A stretch of DNA of 64,000 bases, taken from positions 62,001 to 126,000 of the forward strand of contig JBAMJV010002063.1 in NCBI GenBank assembly GCA_037951105.1. Direction: 5' to 3'. Below, piece after piece: positions 22,338 to 31,625 of this stretch (position 1 is the first letter of the stretch; each line of letters starts with the position of its first letter). This DNA comes from Echinarachnius parma. Taxonomy: Eukaryota > Echinodermata > Echinoidea > Clypeasteroida > Echinarachniidae. The translations under genes and the position numbers were made by a program. The notes under the pieces are model-generated. The model did no database searches. It was not told the DNA's origin and saw only the letters and a list, made by a program, of their open reading frames with translations.

Positions 22338-25300
22338 GTAATAATAATAATAATATATTCGATTTATATAGCGCCTAATATAAAATTATCTCTAGGCGCT
22401 TTACAAAATAATACAGAATAAACTTAATACATATTAACTTGCTTCACTTTACAATAGTTATCTTATTCTAAAATTAAATAACAATTTACAAACATAACAA
22501 AAGGCAAAGAAAATTAACTACATAAGCGTAATTCATTAAAACAAAAGCCTAGTAACAACTCGATCAAACACTGACTTCTACAGATTACATAATTTACATG
22601 TTAAACAGATGAGTTTTCAGTGCACTTTTATATGATTCAAAGGAGGTCATGGATCGAATGTGATGGGGGAGATGGTTCCATAGGGTGGGTGCAGTGACGC
22701 TGAATGACCGGTTTCCATAGTGCTGTGTGTTGAATCTTGGAATCTGAAGAAGATGTTGGTTTTGTGAGCGAAGAGCGCGGGTAGGAGTGTAGATGTGTAT
22801 GAGTTCTGTGATGTACATGGGTGCAGCGCCGTGAAGTGCCTTGAACGTTAGTAGAAGTATTTTGAATTGAATACGTTTGTCAATAGGTAACCAGTGAAGT
22901 GAGGATAGGATGGGTGTGATGTGCTCGTTCCGGCGTGCTTTCTTGGTTATTCTGGCTGTTACGTTCTGTATTCTTTGAAGTTTCTTGATGTCTTTGTCCG
23001 GAAGGTTGGTGAGTAGCGCATTGTTTGAGTCAAGTCTAGAGGTTACAAATGCATGTACAAGCGTAGATGTGGTTCTTTCTTCTAAGCAGTCACGGATCTG
23101 CCCTATCTTTCGGACGGCGGTCATTGCAGAGCAACATGTGGTGTTGACATGGGCCTTCAGAGATAAATGTTCATCCATAACTGCACCGAGATTTCTGGCT
23201 TCCGTTGAAGGATTAACCTGCAAATCTCCAACTGTGATCGAAATGGCTGGGTTTGGCTGTGGCGAAAATCTCGAAGTAAAATGGAGAACCTCTGTTTTAC
23301 TGGAGTTGAGCATCATCTTGTTTGTAGTAGTCCATTGGTGGATGTCTTTGATACAGGCATTGAGTTTTGTGATTGCAGTGTTGCGGTCTGATGGTGTGCA
23401 AGTGGTGTATATCTGGGTGTCGTCTGCGTAGATCATGGAGCTAAGATGGTGAGAAGATATGATATCATGAATAGGGGCTGTGTACAAGGTGAACAGGAGG
23501 GGTCCAATGACTGAGCCTTGTGGAACGCCGTGTTTGTCCAGGACCATGTCTGAAGTGCTATTCCCTATTTTCACAACGTGGTCACGATCTGATAGGTATG
23601 ACGATACCCATTTGAGAACATTTCCTGTGAAACCAAAGCGTTCGGATAGGCGTCTGAGGAGTATCGTGTGATCTATAGTATCGAATGCAGCTGTGAAGTC
23701 GAGAAGTACCAATATTAATTCTTTGCGATTGTCGAGTGCTTGTAGGATGTCATTTTGGACGCGAACCAAGGCTGTCTCAACGCTATGGGAACGGCGGTAT
23801 GCTGATTGGGTAGGTGTGTAGAGGTTGTGTGTTTCAAGGTGTTTTTGAATCTGTGCTATGGCGACCTTTTCCAGTACTTTGCTCAAAAATGGGATATTTG
23901 AAATTGGTCTGTAGTTTGCCACCTCTTGCGTTGATAGGCTAGGCTTCTTCAGTCGTGGCATTACGATGGACTGTTTAAGTTCAGGTTGAACGTCACCAGA
24001 TTGAAGGCTGAGGTTTACCATTTGTGTGATGACGGGTAGAAGGGCAGGACAACATTCCTTTAGTATTGGCGTTGGAAGCGGATCTAGATCACAGGTGGAA
24101 GTTGAGGCAGACTTGACAAGTGACAATACTTGATCTTCAGAAACAGCATGGAACTCATGAAGTGGTGGTGTTTCAGATGTAGCAGTGATGTTGACGGACA
24201 AGTCCCCATGTATACACTGATCTAGTTCATTGCGCAGACGCTCAATCTTTAGTTTGAAGAAGTTAGCGAACTGGTTGGCCAGCTGAACATCCGATGCATG
24301 GTCTGGTAACGCAGTTCTGTCTACAGGATTTGTAATCTTGTCAACTACCTGAAATAGTTGTCTTTGATTAGCGTGTTCAATTTTGTCTTGCAGAAACTCT
24401 CTTTTTGTGGTTTGAATTAGCTCGTTGTAGAGTTTGCATTGATATGCATATTTGTCTTTGTCCGCTCGAGGTGCCTGTGGTTTAGCTGCTTTTCTCTCAC
24501 ATTGCCGTCGTTTCCGCTTGGCGTCTCGCAGCTTCTCCGAGTACCAGGGAGCATGTGGGCGAAGAACAACATCTTTCTCAGACACAGGTGCATGTTTGTC
24601 GAGGAGGGAGCGAAGGTTATGATGGAAGGTAGTGGTCAGGTCCAGCAGTTCATCCGGTGGATCAATTATAAGCTGAGATGATTGTATATCAGCCTTGAAA
24701 TTCTCCATGTCGATGGACTTCGTTTGACGAGATACGACAGTCCGCCGGACAGGCTTCGGACGCATGACCTTGACATCACACATCACAGAAGCATGGTCTG
24801 AAGGTAGGGATTGACTGGTAGAAACATCCGAGACAAGTTCATCGTCAGATCGCGTTATTATTAGGTCAAGGGTGTGATTGCTGCGGTGCGTCGGGCAGCA
24901 TACGTGGTTGTCTAATCCTGCAGTCTGAAGTAGTTCATTGAACGTTTGAGAATGTGTATTTTCTGTCTTATCCATGTGGATATTGAAGTCCCCTGAAATA
25001 AGCAGCCTCTGGTTTCCCGATTGGAGTATTTCTAGTAGAGAGGAGATCTCCCGAAAGAAAGTACCCGCAGGTGACTTGTTCCGGCTGTTTGTTGGTGGTC
25101 TGTAAACCACCACCAGTCGTAGGTGACAAGTTGTGGAGGACGACAGAGACAGATCCATGTACTCGAATGACTCGAAGGATAGGTTCTCGTTGACGGTAAC
25201 TGAGAACCCCTTGTGAAGAAGGACACCAACTCCTCCTCCCTTACCGGCACGTGGAACATGGTAGAAGTCATAGTGCGGCAACGTATGGCGGAAGGTAGCT

Positions 25301-26210
25301 AATGCTAGATGATCCTTATCAGAATTTGTCAGCCAAGTCTCTGATAATGCCAATATGTCGATACGGTGTTGGATTACAAAATCACACACAGCCGCTGCTT
25401 TTCCCTTTGCTTTCAGGGATCTGGCATTCCATAAAGCAAACCGAGCACGGAGTTCTTTGGTGTGATAGTTTTCTGTAAGCGGTACCGTTGTCAAGTTGGT
25501 TGAGTTCACTTCACGATTTGGGACAGGGGGCTGCCATGCGTTGTCAATGCCTCGCTCTATCAATGGAAATATATTCTTTGGAGTATTTAAGTCGAGTCTC
25601 TCTTTCACTTTTATTCCACTCCTGGATATCCGAGGTCTTGCTATTTCTAGCGTACACAGTTTCTTCCACAAAGGGCTGCCAATGTAGTTGAATGGAGTGT
25701 TGCGAATCGACTTCTTTATCTGGAAGAGTTCCCTTTTGTTGTAATGAAGAGGCATTTCATTGAGTCCATTGTCAATGCATTGTACCCCAGCTACAATGAA
25801 CAGGGCCTGGGCAATCAAAGCCCAGACTGAATAGACTATAATCAGCATGAGTGAATCTTGCAGAAAATCATAGCGGTATAGCGTCCGAAAGTGATGGGCT
25901 GGAGAGGCGATAGCTGAGTCTCTAGAGTCGTAGCTAAACACTCCTATTCCAGCGGCATAACATTTTGACGTTAAATGTCAAATTTCTACTTAAGATCAAA
26001 AGTAGAAATCAAAAAGACATGTCTTATTATGTGCTACGGAGACTAATACACATAATAGGCAGTTCACTATCGAGGCAAACAAAATAAAGAGACACTTTAG
26101 TCAAGAAAATCAAGAGCGATCATGATAATCGTGCAGCCCTATCGTGGCGCATACATACGCCACGAAATTATAACACTTTGAGTGCAACTCGCACAAATAA
26201 TTAGTTTTAC
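22338..26210 (-). mobile_element. L2/CR1-like non-LTR retrotransposon, apparently full coding length
   Basis: The element lies inside the LTR retrotransposon. Its 3' end on the minus strand is a TTA-type microsatellite (22338-22353), preceded by a perfect hairpin AGCGCCTA/TAGGCGCT (22370-22377, 22393-22400) with the GATTTATATAGCGCC context found at many L2-type tails. The 5' boundary is uncertain: 7 bases, ACTACAT, occur beside the 3' end (22331-22337) and again near 26208, which could be a short target duplication. It is younger than its host element. Confidence 0.75.
22594..25941 (-). CDS. L2/CR1-like ORF2: endonuclease-reverse transcriptase, 1115 aa, intact
   Basis: This is an uninterrupted frame. 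Residues 1-165 are an extension with a hydrophobic stretch (about 30-55) and no domain I know. The APE-type endonuclease runs from about 168 (WNARSL at 171, SETWL, GGGVGVL, SGDFN at 316, ending SDH at 381). The reverse transcriptase follows: ANYRPISNIPFLSKV, LDFTAAFD with the first catalytic Asp at 748, GVPQGSVIGPLLF, and YADD at 838-841. The C-terminus TLWNHLPHHIR...SYKSALKTHLF is typical of the CR1/L2 group, and no RNase H is present. All visible catalytic residues are in place, so it could be a competent source copy. It would transpose by target-primed reverse transcription in the nucleus. L2 versus CR1 needs a tree. The first ATG is used because the frame is open from there; a downstream start is possible. 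Confidence 0.93.
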   Translation of the reverse strand: MFSYDSRDSAIASPAHHFRTLYRYDFLQDSLMLIIVYSVWALIAQALFIVAGVQCIDNGLNEMPLHYNKRELFQIKKSIRNTPFNYIGSPLWKKLCTLEIARPRISRSGIKVKERLDLNTPKNIFPLIERGIDNAWQPPVPNREVNSTNLTTVPLTENYHTKELRARFALWNARSLKAKGKAAAVCDFVIQHRIDILALSETWLTNSDKDHLALATFRHTLPHYDFYHVPRAGKGGGVGVLLHKGFSVTVNENLSFESFEYMDLSLSSSTTCHLRLVVVYRPPTNSRNKSPAGTFFREISSLLEILQSGNQRLLISGDFNIHMDKTENTHSQTFNELLQTAGLDNHVCCPTHRSNHTLDLIITRSDDELVSDVSTSQSLPSDHASVMCDVKVMRPKPVRRTVVSRQTKSIDMENFKADIQSSQLIIDPPDELLDLTTTFHHNLRSLLDKHAPVSEKDVVLRPHAPWYSEKLRDAKRKRRQCERKAAKPQAPRADKDKYAYQCKLYNELIQTTKREFLQDKIEHANQRQLFQVVDKITNPVDRTALPDHASDVQLANQFANFFKLKIERLRNELDQCIHGDLSVNITATSETPPLHEFHAVSEDQVLSLVKSASTSTCDLDPLPTPILKECCPALLPVITQMVNLSLQSGDVQPELKQSIVMPRLKKPSLSTQEVANYRPISNIPFLSKVLEKVAIAQIQKHLETHNLYTPTQSAYRRSHSVETALVRVQNDILQALDNRKELILVLLDFTAAFDTIDHTILLRRLSERFGFTGNVLKWVSSYLSDRDHVVKIGNSTSDMVLDKHGVPQGSVIGPLLFTLYTAPIHDIISSHHLSSMIYADDTQIYTTCTPSDRNTAITKLNACIKDIHQWTTTNKMMLNSSKTEVLHFTSRFSPQPNPAISITVGDLQVNPSTEARNLGAVMDEHLSLKAHVNTTCCSAMTAVRKIGQIRDCLEERTTSTLVHAFVTSRLDSNNALLTNLPDKDIKKLQRIQNVTARITKKARRNEHITPILSSLHWLPIDKRIQFKILLLTFKALHGAAPMYITELIHIYTPTRALRSQNQHLLQIPRFNTQHYGNRSFSVTAPTLWNHLPHHIRSMTSFESYKSALKTHLFNM

Positions 26211-26285
26211 TACATTCTACACATCAAACTTACTTACAATTTACTCAAATTATTCATACATCATACTCTTGTGCCACATGTCTAT

Positions 26286-26837
26286 TCAAATCCAAATACT
26301 TATATTCCCACATGTGTATACATATATACAATAATAATTTTTCTTCCTTTTCTTTCTCTTCATTCCTCCCCAGGAGATTTCTTCTCTCCTTTTCCATTTC
26401 TCTTTTCGAGGACTTTCCACCCCTGGACATTCTTTTCCTCTTTCTTTCAACTTTCTGGGCTTCTCCTCCCACTGCCCCTTTCTTTTGGGCTTTTTCCTCC
26501 TCCTCTTTTTCTTGGGCGACTCATTCCCTCCCTCGCCCAGCCCATCATCATTGGCTATTACAAGTCTAGCCATAACACAAGGTTCTCTTCCACCGAGTGT
26601 GCCGCAAGTTTGGTACTCCAGCGATTGGGTCGTTTCAATCACAACTTCTACTACTTCTAAATTGACCACCTTATCTACATTCCCTACTTCTTCTAAGTTA
26701 ACCTTCTTATCTACATTGTTTACATATTCTACTTTCCTAGTATCCATACAATTACCTACTCTTCTATCTTCATCTACATTAAACATAACATCTAACTTAC
26801 TGGTTCCTACACAATGACTACCACCACCAACACTCAT
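26286..26837 (-). CDS. Second ORF of LTR element: basic, Lys/Arg-rich 183-aa protein
   Basis: The ATG overlaps the gag stop codon as ATGA (26834-26837), a coupling seen in compact retroelements. The protein has two tandem VDKxVNLE-type phrases (about residues 42-62), an acidic/hydrophobic middle, and a strongly basic run KKKRRRKKPKRK at 109-120 with further Lys/Arg clusters to about 166. No protease, zinc knuckle or RT motif is seen. A nucleic-acid binding or nuclear-localising role, replacing a nucleocapsid, is an inference. The frame could also be a degenerate gag extension. Confidence 0.5.
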   Translation of the reverse strand: MSVGGGSHCVGTSKLDVMFNVDEDRRVGNCMDTRKVEYVNNVDKKVNLEEVGNVDKVVNLEVVEVVIETTQSLEYQTCGTLGGREPCVMARLVIANDDGLGEGGNESPKKKRRRKKPKRKGQWEEKPRKLKERGKECPGVESPRKEKWKRREEISWGGMKRKKRKKNYYCIYVYTCGNISIWI

Positions 26838-27862
26838 GTTAACAGGGTTGCCATGGAGTTGGCCATTACCTGACCGGGTCGAAGGAGGGCCAGGCTCCTC
26901 GACCCGCTCAAGTTTGACCCCTCCTTAAGTGCTTCTGTGGGGCGGTCTTTGCCCAAACACTCTAATGGACTATGGCTCCCACAATAATCTACTACACTCT
27001 TACAGCCCTGATTGTATGATGGGCATGGGGGTTCGCCCCAAGAGCTATCTACTGGGCATAGGCGATCACAACCAACATCGTTTAGTAGGGATGAACGGCC
27101 AACCTCAACATTGTATGATGGGCCATTGGCCTTCATAATGCCAGAAAGGCCATTTAACTCATCTGCAACATAGCTCTCTTTGACAGGGGCTTGAGGGACA
27201 CTCTTTGATGATGAGGCAAACATGGTAAAGGCAGAGGTCAGAGTGCACATGGCATCTGCCATCTTCGCCACAGATGATGTCAATTCATCCACACGAGCTT
27301 CAAGCTTCTTCACACACTCTACAAGTGGAAGCATATTGTCCACCTTGGCTGCCATTCTCATCAAGTGCCCCTCCAGCACCTTCATTCTAGCTTCACATCC
27401 ACAATGGGAGACACACGGGAGTTCAGAATGTGAAAGCTTAGCCCTTGGCATGGGCTCTACAAAAGCTTGCCTTTCCCCATAGTGATTTACTGAATGTTCA
27501 AATGGGAGGCGCTGGTGTGAAGTATAGTAACTAGAAATGGGCGTTTGAGTTTGAGGCCTGTCTGAAAGGTTTGGTTGTGCAAAGCAGTCACTTATCTGCG
27601 CAACAAGGTCAGAAAACTCTATATCTGGGTCACGCTTAATGAGAGTATCATACACTGCACGAGCCTCCCCTTTCAGACACCACCATATATTCCTCTTACT
27701 CTCTTCAGGTGTCCAGCTGCGCCCTTGTGCATCGTATAAAAATGCAGAAAAGAAGGTATCCCAACTACCTGTTCCATTAAAAACCATATATTTTTGCGAT
27801 TTATTGGCAGGACTAGTATGGACCCCAAGAACATAAGGAGCAGAGTATACGGGCGACGACAT
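26834..27862 (-). CDS. Gag-like capsid protein of LTR element, 342 aa
   Basis: Residues 25-95 resemble the Ty3/gypsy-type capsid fold region: a Trp-Asp followed by FFSAFLYDA, a second Trp (about 50), then a WCLKGEARAVYDTLI segment and FSDLVAQISDCF. About residues 150-215 form a probable coiled coil (KVLEGHLMRMAAKVDNM, KKLEARVDELTSSVAKM). There is no CCHC knuckle. The start lies about 700 bases downstream of the primer site and is the first long frame of the internal region. The ORF is intact although pol is absent, consistent with a gag that still works in trans or in cis. Family assignment is by motif spacing only. Confidence 0.65.
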   Translation of the reverse strand: MSSPVYSAPYVLGVHTSPANKSQKYMVFNGTGSWDTFFSAFLYDAQGRSWTPEESKRNIWWCLKGEARAVYDTLIKRDPDIEFSDLVAQISDCFAQPNLSDRPQTQTPISSYYTSHQRLPFEHSVNHYGERQAFVEPMPRAKLSHSELPCVSHCGCEARMKVLEGHLMRMAAKVDNMLPLVECVKKLEARVDELTSSVAKMADAMCTLTSAFTMFASSSKSVPQAPVKESYVADELNGLSGIMKANGPSYNVEVGRSSLLNDVGCDRLCPVDSSWGEPPCPSYNQGCKSVVDYCGSHSPLECLGKDRPTEALKEGSNLSGSRSLALLRPGQVMANSMATLLT

Positions 27863-28546
27863 AACTATATAACCTTAACAAACTAAACAGTCGAGAAAGT
27901 GTATCAAAAAATGAATTGTCTGTGCATAACCAAATAACTAATTTATAAAATATCATAACCCAAATCTAGTAGGACCTAATCACTATCAAACAACCTGGAT
28001 CTTTGCATCGCACAAGTGCTTCCCCTAAAATTTATCTCAAAATCATTCAAAATTAAACCGAGAGAGTCTACACATATAATGAGTCTATAACAGACAGCAA
28101 ACATTCAACAAAATCACATAAAAGCCAAGAAAATGCTAGTATGCGCAGAAATAAACGTATATATTATGGTATACAGCAAAACATCGCAAATAATGCATGT
28201 GCTATATCACTAACAAGTGATACCTTCTCCCTTCCCCTAATAGGAAGATGCGCAAAAGCTGAGCAGATTATAACCAATAAGCAAATGCCACAATCAACAG
28301 AAACAGATACAAATCATTCAATCATAAACAGCCACTGAAATTCATAACATAGACATTAGAAATACGAGTTATAATCCAAAAACAAAATCCAATTGCAAAA
28401 CCACAAGTGTCAGTGCCAAATGGCATATCCCCCAAAATTGCGCCAAAATGCATTGTGTCAAAAAGAGTGGGAAAATTAAACAATAGAAGTACTGTTCAAA
28501 ATTCAAATGGAGTATTCCCAAAATTAAATACGCAAAATTAATAGTT

Positions 28547-28564
28547 CGGTTAGTCGCGGCGCCA
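28547..28564 (-). promoter_or_regulatory. Primer binding site of LTR element
   Basis: Minus strand TGGCGCCGCGACTAACCG begins two or three bases after the 5' LTR. A TGG start, complementary to a tRNA CCA end, at this position is characteristic. I cannot name the tRNA. Confidence 0.7.
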
Positions 28565-28566
28565 TT

Positions 28567-29006
28567 AATGTAAACATGGACACGTAATGCTCACCTGAAT
28601 GGCTGCAACACCGTTGCCAATGGTAGCTAGCAAGTCGCCAACCAACAGCGTCATGATCCGGCTGGTAGTTGCAAGCCGGGCACAGGCTGGGCTGGTGGGG
28701 TGAGCGCCAAGACAGCCAGGAGGGCAACAGGTACAACCATCCAGGCCGGAGTCCACATTAACACTGGTCTTGCCTTGGTCATCTTGTACTCTCCACCACC
28801 AGCTTAGATACATACTACAAGTACAAGGGCATGGTCTAGTGGCCATACCCAATACATCGGCTATTGTGTCTATACAATACATGCATTCACCCATACTAGG
28901 TGCACTAGCTGTCATGCCTGTATGCACAGGCATATATACAGTATATAATATATATCCAGGCTACTCCTAGGAAGAGAACAGTGTAATGCTATCCAACATT
29001 ACAACA
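28567..29006 (-). repeat. 5' LTR
   Basis: Identical by eye to 20958-21385 apart from a 12-bp insertion (around 28618-28632) that keeps the internal open frame. It is bounded on the outside by ATAGT. Confidence 0.88.
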
Positions 29007-29674
29007 ATAGTATCAATTACATTTGCACATACAGCAAACACTGTATTAAAAAAAAAAAATAATAAAACAATTAATTAAAAAAAATTATAATAATAAATTG
29101 AGATTCCAGGGGTTCAGAATCCCCTCTCAAAGATGCCTATATTAAATTTAACCTTTGCACAATTTAAACAAAATAAAAGAAGATTGTGCAATTTGCACAT
29201 ATTTCTATACAAACTGAATACACATGTCCAGCATACAAGTGTGTATAGTGTGCATGCATATAAATTATCAAAATATCAACAAAGTGTATGCCCCTCTTCA
29301 GACGGACCGGTGATCGGGACTCCCGCCTCACTCACCGGTCCGCCTTCAGGGGGCGATATCTCCGACATAAACATCTTGTATGAATATAACATTGCAAAAT
29401 ATTAAATACATATTTACACATTACAACTGCACACTATACAGGTTACACGTTACAACTGCACACTACAGGTTACACGTTACAAACGCACACCATGACTGGA
29501 CATTAACACTTTACAACTGCACATTATAAATTCAGTTACACTATACAATTGACACACTTCACTGTTGCACATCTACAAATGGACTCGTACTAAATTAGCT
29601 AATACAAGTGTACACATTACAATTGCACAAGACAATCTACATCGCAAATGCACAATACAATTACAAATCTACTT

Positions 29675-29720
29675 TAACCTAGCTTGCACTGAGGAAAATC
29701 CCTCCTCAAGCGCAAGTCAT
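29675..29720. repeat. Hairpin with GAGGAAAATCCCTCCTC core
   Basis: CTTGC/GCAAG flank the shared core. At 20893 the corresponding stem is ATTTAC/GTAAAT, and at 31045 it is ACACT/AGTGT. The core stays while the stem changes in step on both sides. Confidence 0.65.
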
Positions 29721-29765
29721 AATATCAGCCACCTTTACGCTTATTACAGCAAACACTGTATATGG

Positions 29766-29796
<31 letters not shown>

Positions 29797-29945
29797 CACA
29801 AATAACAGTTTAAACTCTACGCTTTACGATAGTACAATTTGCAACAAGTGCAACTTCAATGTGCGCCGGAACCGAACAGTTCTAACGCACACGTACAATG
29901 GACATTGCAAGTGTGCGCCGAGACCACTCAGCCCCGGCACACACT

Positions 29946-30345
29946 CCCGGGGGGGGGGGGTACTCACGTATATTGGGTATACGGGGATGTGCCGCTGGGA
30001 AGGGTGACTTTTTCAAGAAAGATCCTTAGACATGGGTCCCCTTTTCATCAAAAAAATCCTTAGACATGGGTCCCTTTTTTCATATTTCCCCTTTTTTATA
30101 CGGGATTTTGGGATTTGCCGATGTGAAATTGCAAAATTTTTCAAGCTCGCTACGCTCGCTAACTTAAAACCACAAAATTTGCGGGAAATACACCAAAAAC
30201 ATGCGCCGCAGGCGAAACAAAATCCTTAGACATTGGTCCATTTTTTGCAAAAGGACCCTTAGATGTGGGTATGGGTTTGGAGGTCTCAGCCGCACACCCC
30301 CGTCCGACTATAATCTGAGTACCCCCCCCCCCCCCCCCCCCCGGG
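29946..30345. mobile_element. hAT-like MITE with 8-bp target duplication
   Basis: This 400-bp element starts CCCGGGGGGGGGGTACTCA and ends with the inverse, next to a long C run. Exact CACACACT octamers flank it (29938-29945 and 30346-30353). The interior has direct repeats of CCTTAGACATGGGTCC and no ORF. It belongs to the same terminal family as 57369-57440 and 7437. Confidence 0.85.
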
Positions 30346-31625
30346 CACACACTACAGCTACACATTACAGTAACATAGCACAAACACATTACAATTAAAC
30401 ATTGCAGCTACATAATACAAACAAATTTACAAGCGCTCCAATGCATACCATAACTGTGCTTTATGGATGCGCATTACTAATACACTGAGGAAAATCCCTC
30501 CTCTAATGTAAGCAAAATTATAAATGTATTCACTGTTTAAATATCATCAACAACAATTAAACATACAACATACAGCCTGCACTTTGCTATTTCAGCAAAC
30601 AAAAAAAACAAAAAACAAAAATCCAGGATTCATGGAGCTCATCTGTAATTTCCTAAGTATTCTAGGCTGGTTCCAGGACTTCTCCACTAAACTAAAACAT
30701 AATTGTGCATTTTGCACACATATACTCCATGTATGACTTGTATGAGTATCATACTGTAAATCATAAAATTACACATTATAGCTACATAGTACAATTTCCC
30801 ATTTCAAACTACACTGCGACAGGTCATCGAACGGGCAAGCATTTATTGCAAGTCTGCGCTGAATCAATTCGATTCAAGCTTTCCTTCCCTCTCCTTCTCT
30901 TCTCTCTTTTTGTTTTCCTTTTCTTTTAACACCCCACATTTAACGTACTTTGACGCGTTTCAAAGTAAAATATACAGGTAGATGTACCCACACCCGTTGC
31001 ACATCAAAGAATGAGGACAATAACCAGAGCATTTTAATCTATTTCACACTGAGGAAAATCCCTCCTCTAGTGTAAGCAAAATTATAAATTTATTCAATAT
31101 TTAGATATCATCAACAATTTAACATACAACATACAGCTTGCACCTTGCTTTTTCAGCAAGAGGGAAGAAAAAAAAAAAAATCCAGGATTCATGGAGCTCA
31201 TCTGTAATTTCCTAAGTGTTCTAGGCTGGTTCCAGGCCTTCTCCACTAAAATAAAACATAATTGTGTATTTTGCACACATATACTCCATGTATGACTTGC
31301 ATGAGTATCATGCTGTAAATCATAAAATTACCCATTATAGCTACATAGTACAATTTCCCATTTCAAACTGCGACAGGTCATCGCACGGGCTAACATATGT
31401 TGCAAGTCTGCGCTGAAACTATTTGATTCAAGCGCACCTTGCGAAAATCAATTATAAGGCGAGCATATTTGCAAAATATACTCCCACTAATTATTTATAT
31501 TTTACTAATTACATGTCATTGCAGCACATTACTGTACTATATCGCATGCCTTATGCACAGACATACATCCCACACAGCTTGTCTCCCACTACCAGACAAA
31601 TATAGAGTGAAATAATTATATTGAT

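Larger units (their letters stand above)
20953..29011 (-). mobile_element. Gag-only LTR retrotransposon carrying an internal L2/CR1-like insertion
   Basis: Two direct copies of a 428/440-bp LTR (20958-21385 and 28567-29006) bound the element. ATAGT is duplicated on both outer sides (20953-20957 and 29007-29011). In minus orientation, a TGGCGCC-starting primer site follows the 5' LTR and GGGGAGGAA directly precedes the 3' LTR. The gag-like ORF (26834-27862) and a second basic ORF (26286-26837) are present, but no protease, RT, RNase H or integrase is found in the rest. Without the L2-like insert the element is about 4.2 kb. This is the structure of non-autonomous gag-bearing LTR elements, presumably mobilised by an autonomous partner. 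The LTRs look identical by eye except for one 12-bp indel, so it is young. Confidence 0.88.
29007..31440. repeat. Complex AT-rich repeat, copy 2 continuation, in diverged tandem units
   Basis: The sequence resumes after the LTR element and comprises three or four diverged units. Each has an AGCAAACACTGTA or CAGCAAAC phrase, an A run, a TCCAGG-TTCA phrase, an ATTGTGCA(A/T)TTTGCACA palindrome, CTTGTATGAATAT, ACATTACAACTGCAC phrases, and then a GAGGAAAATCCCTCCTC hairpin. The best pair is 30487-30850 against 31045-31440. The first unit matches 13340-13830. A hAT-like MITE (29946-30345) interrupts it. Confidence 0.75.

Noticed and set aside
22985..23671. Plus-strand frames within the L2-like ORF
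   Set aside because: Antisense shadows of a strongly supported 1115-codon RT frame.
26271..26817. Plus-strand frames of 85-129 codons
   Set aside because: They are antisense shadows of the basic second ORF of the LTR element, with Ser/Phe/Pro-rich composition typical of antisense to Lys/Glu-rich coding.
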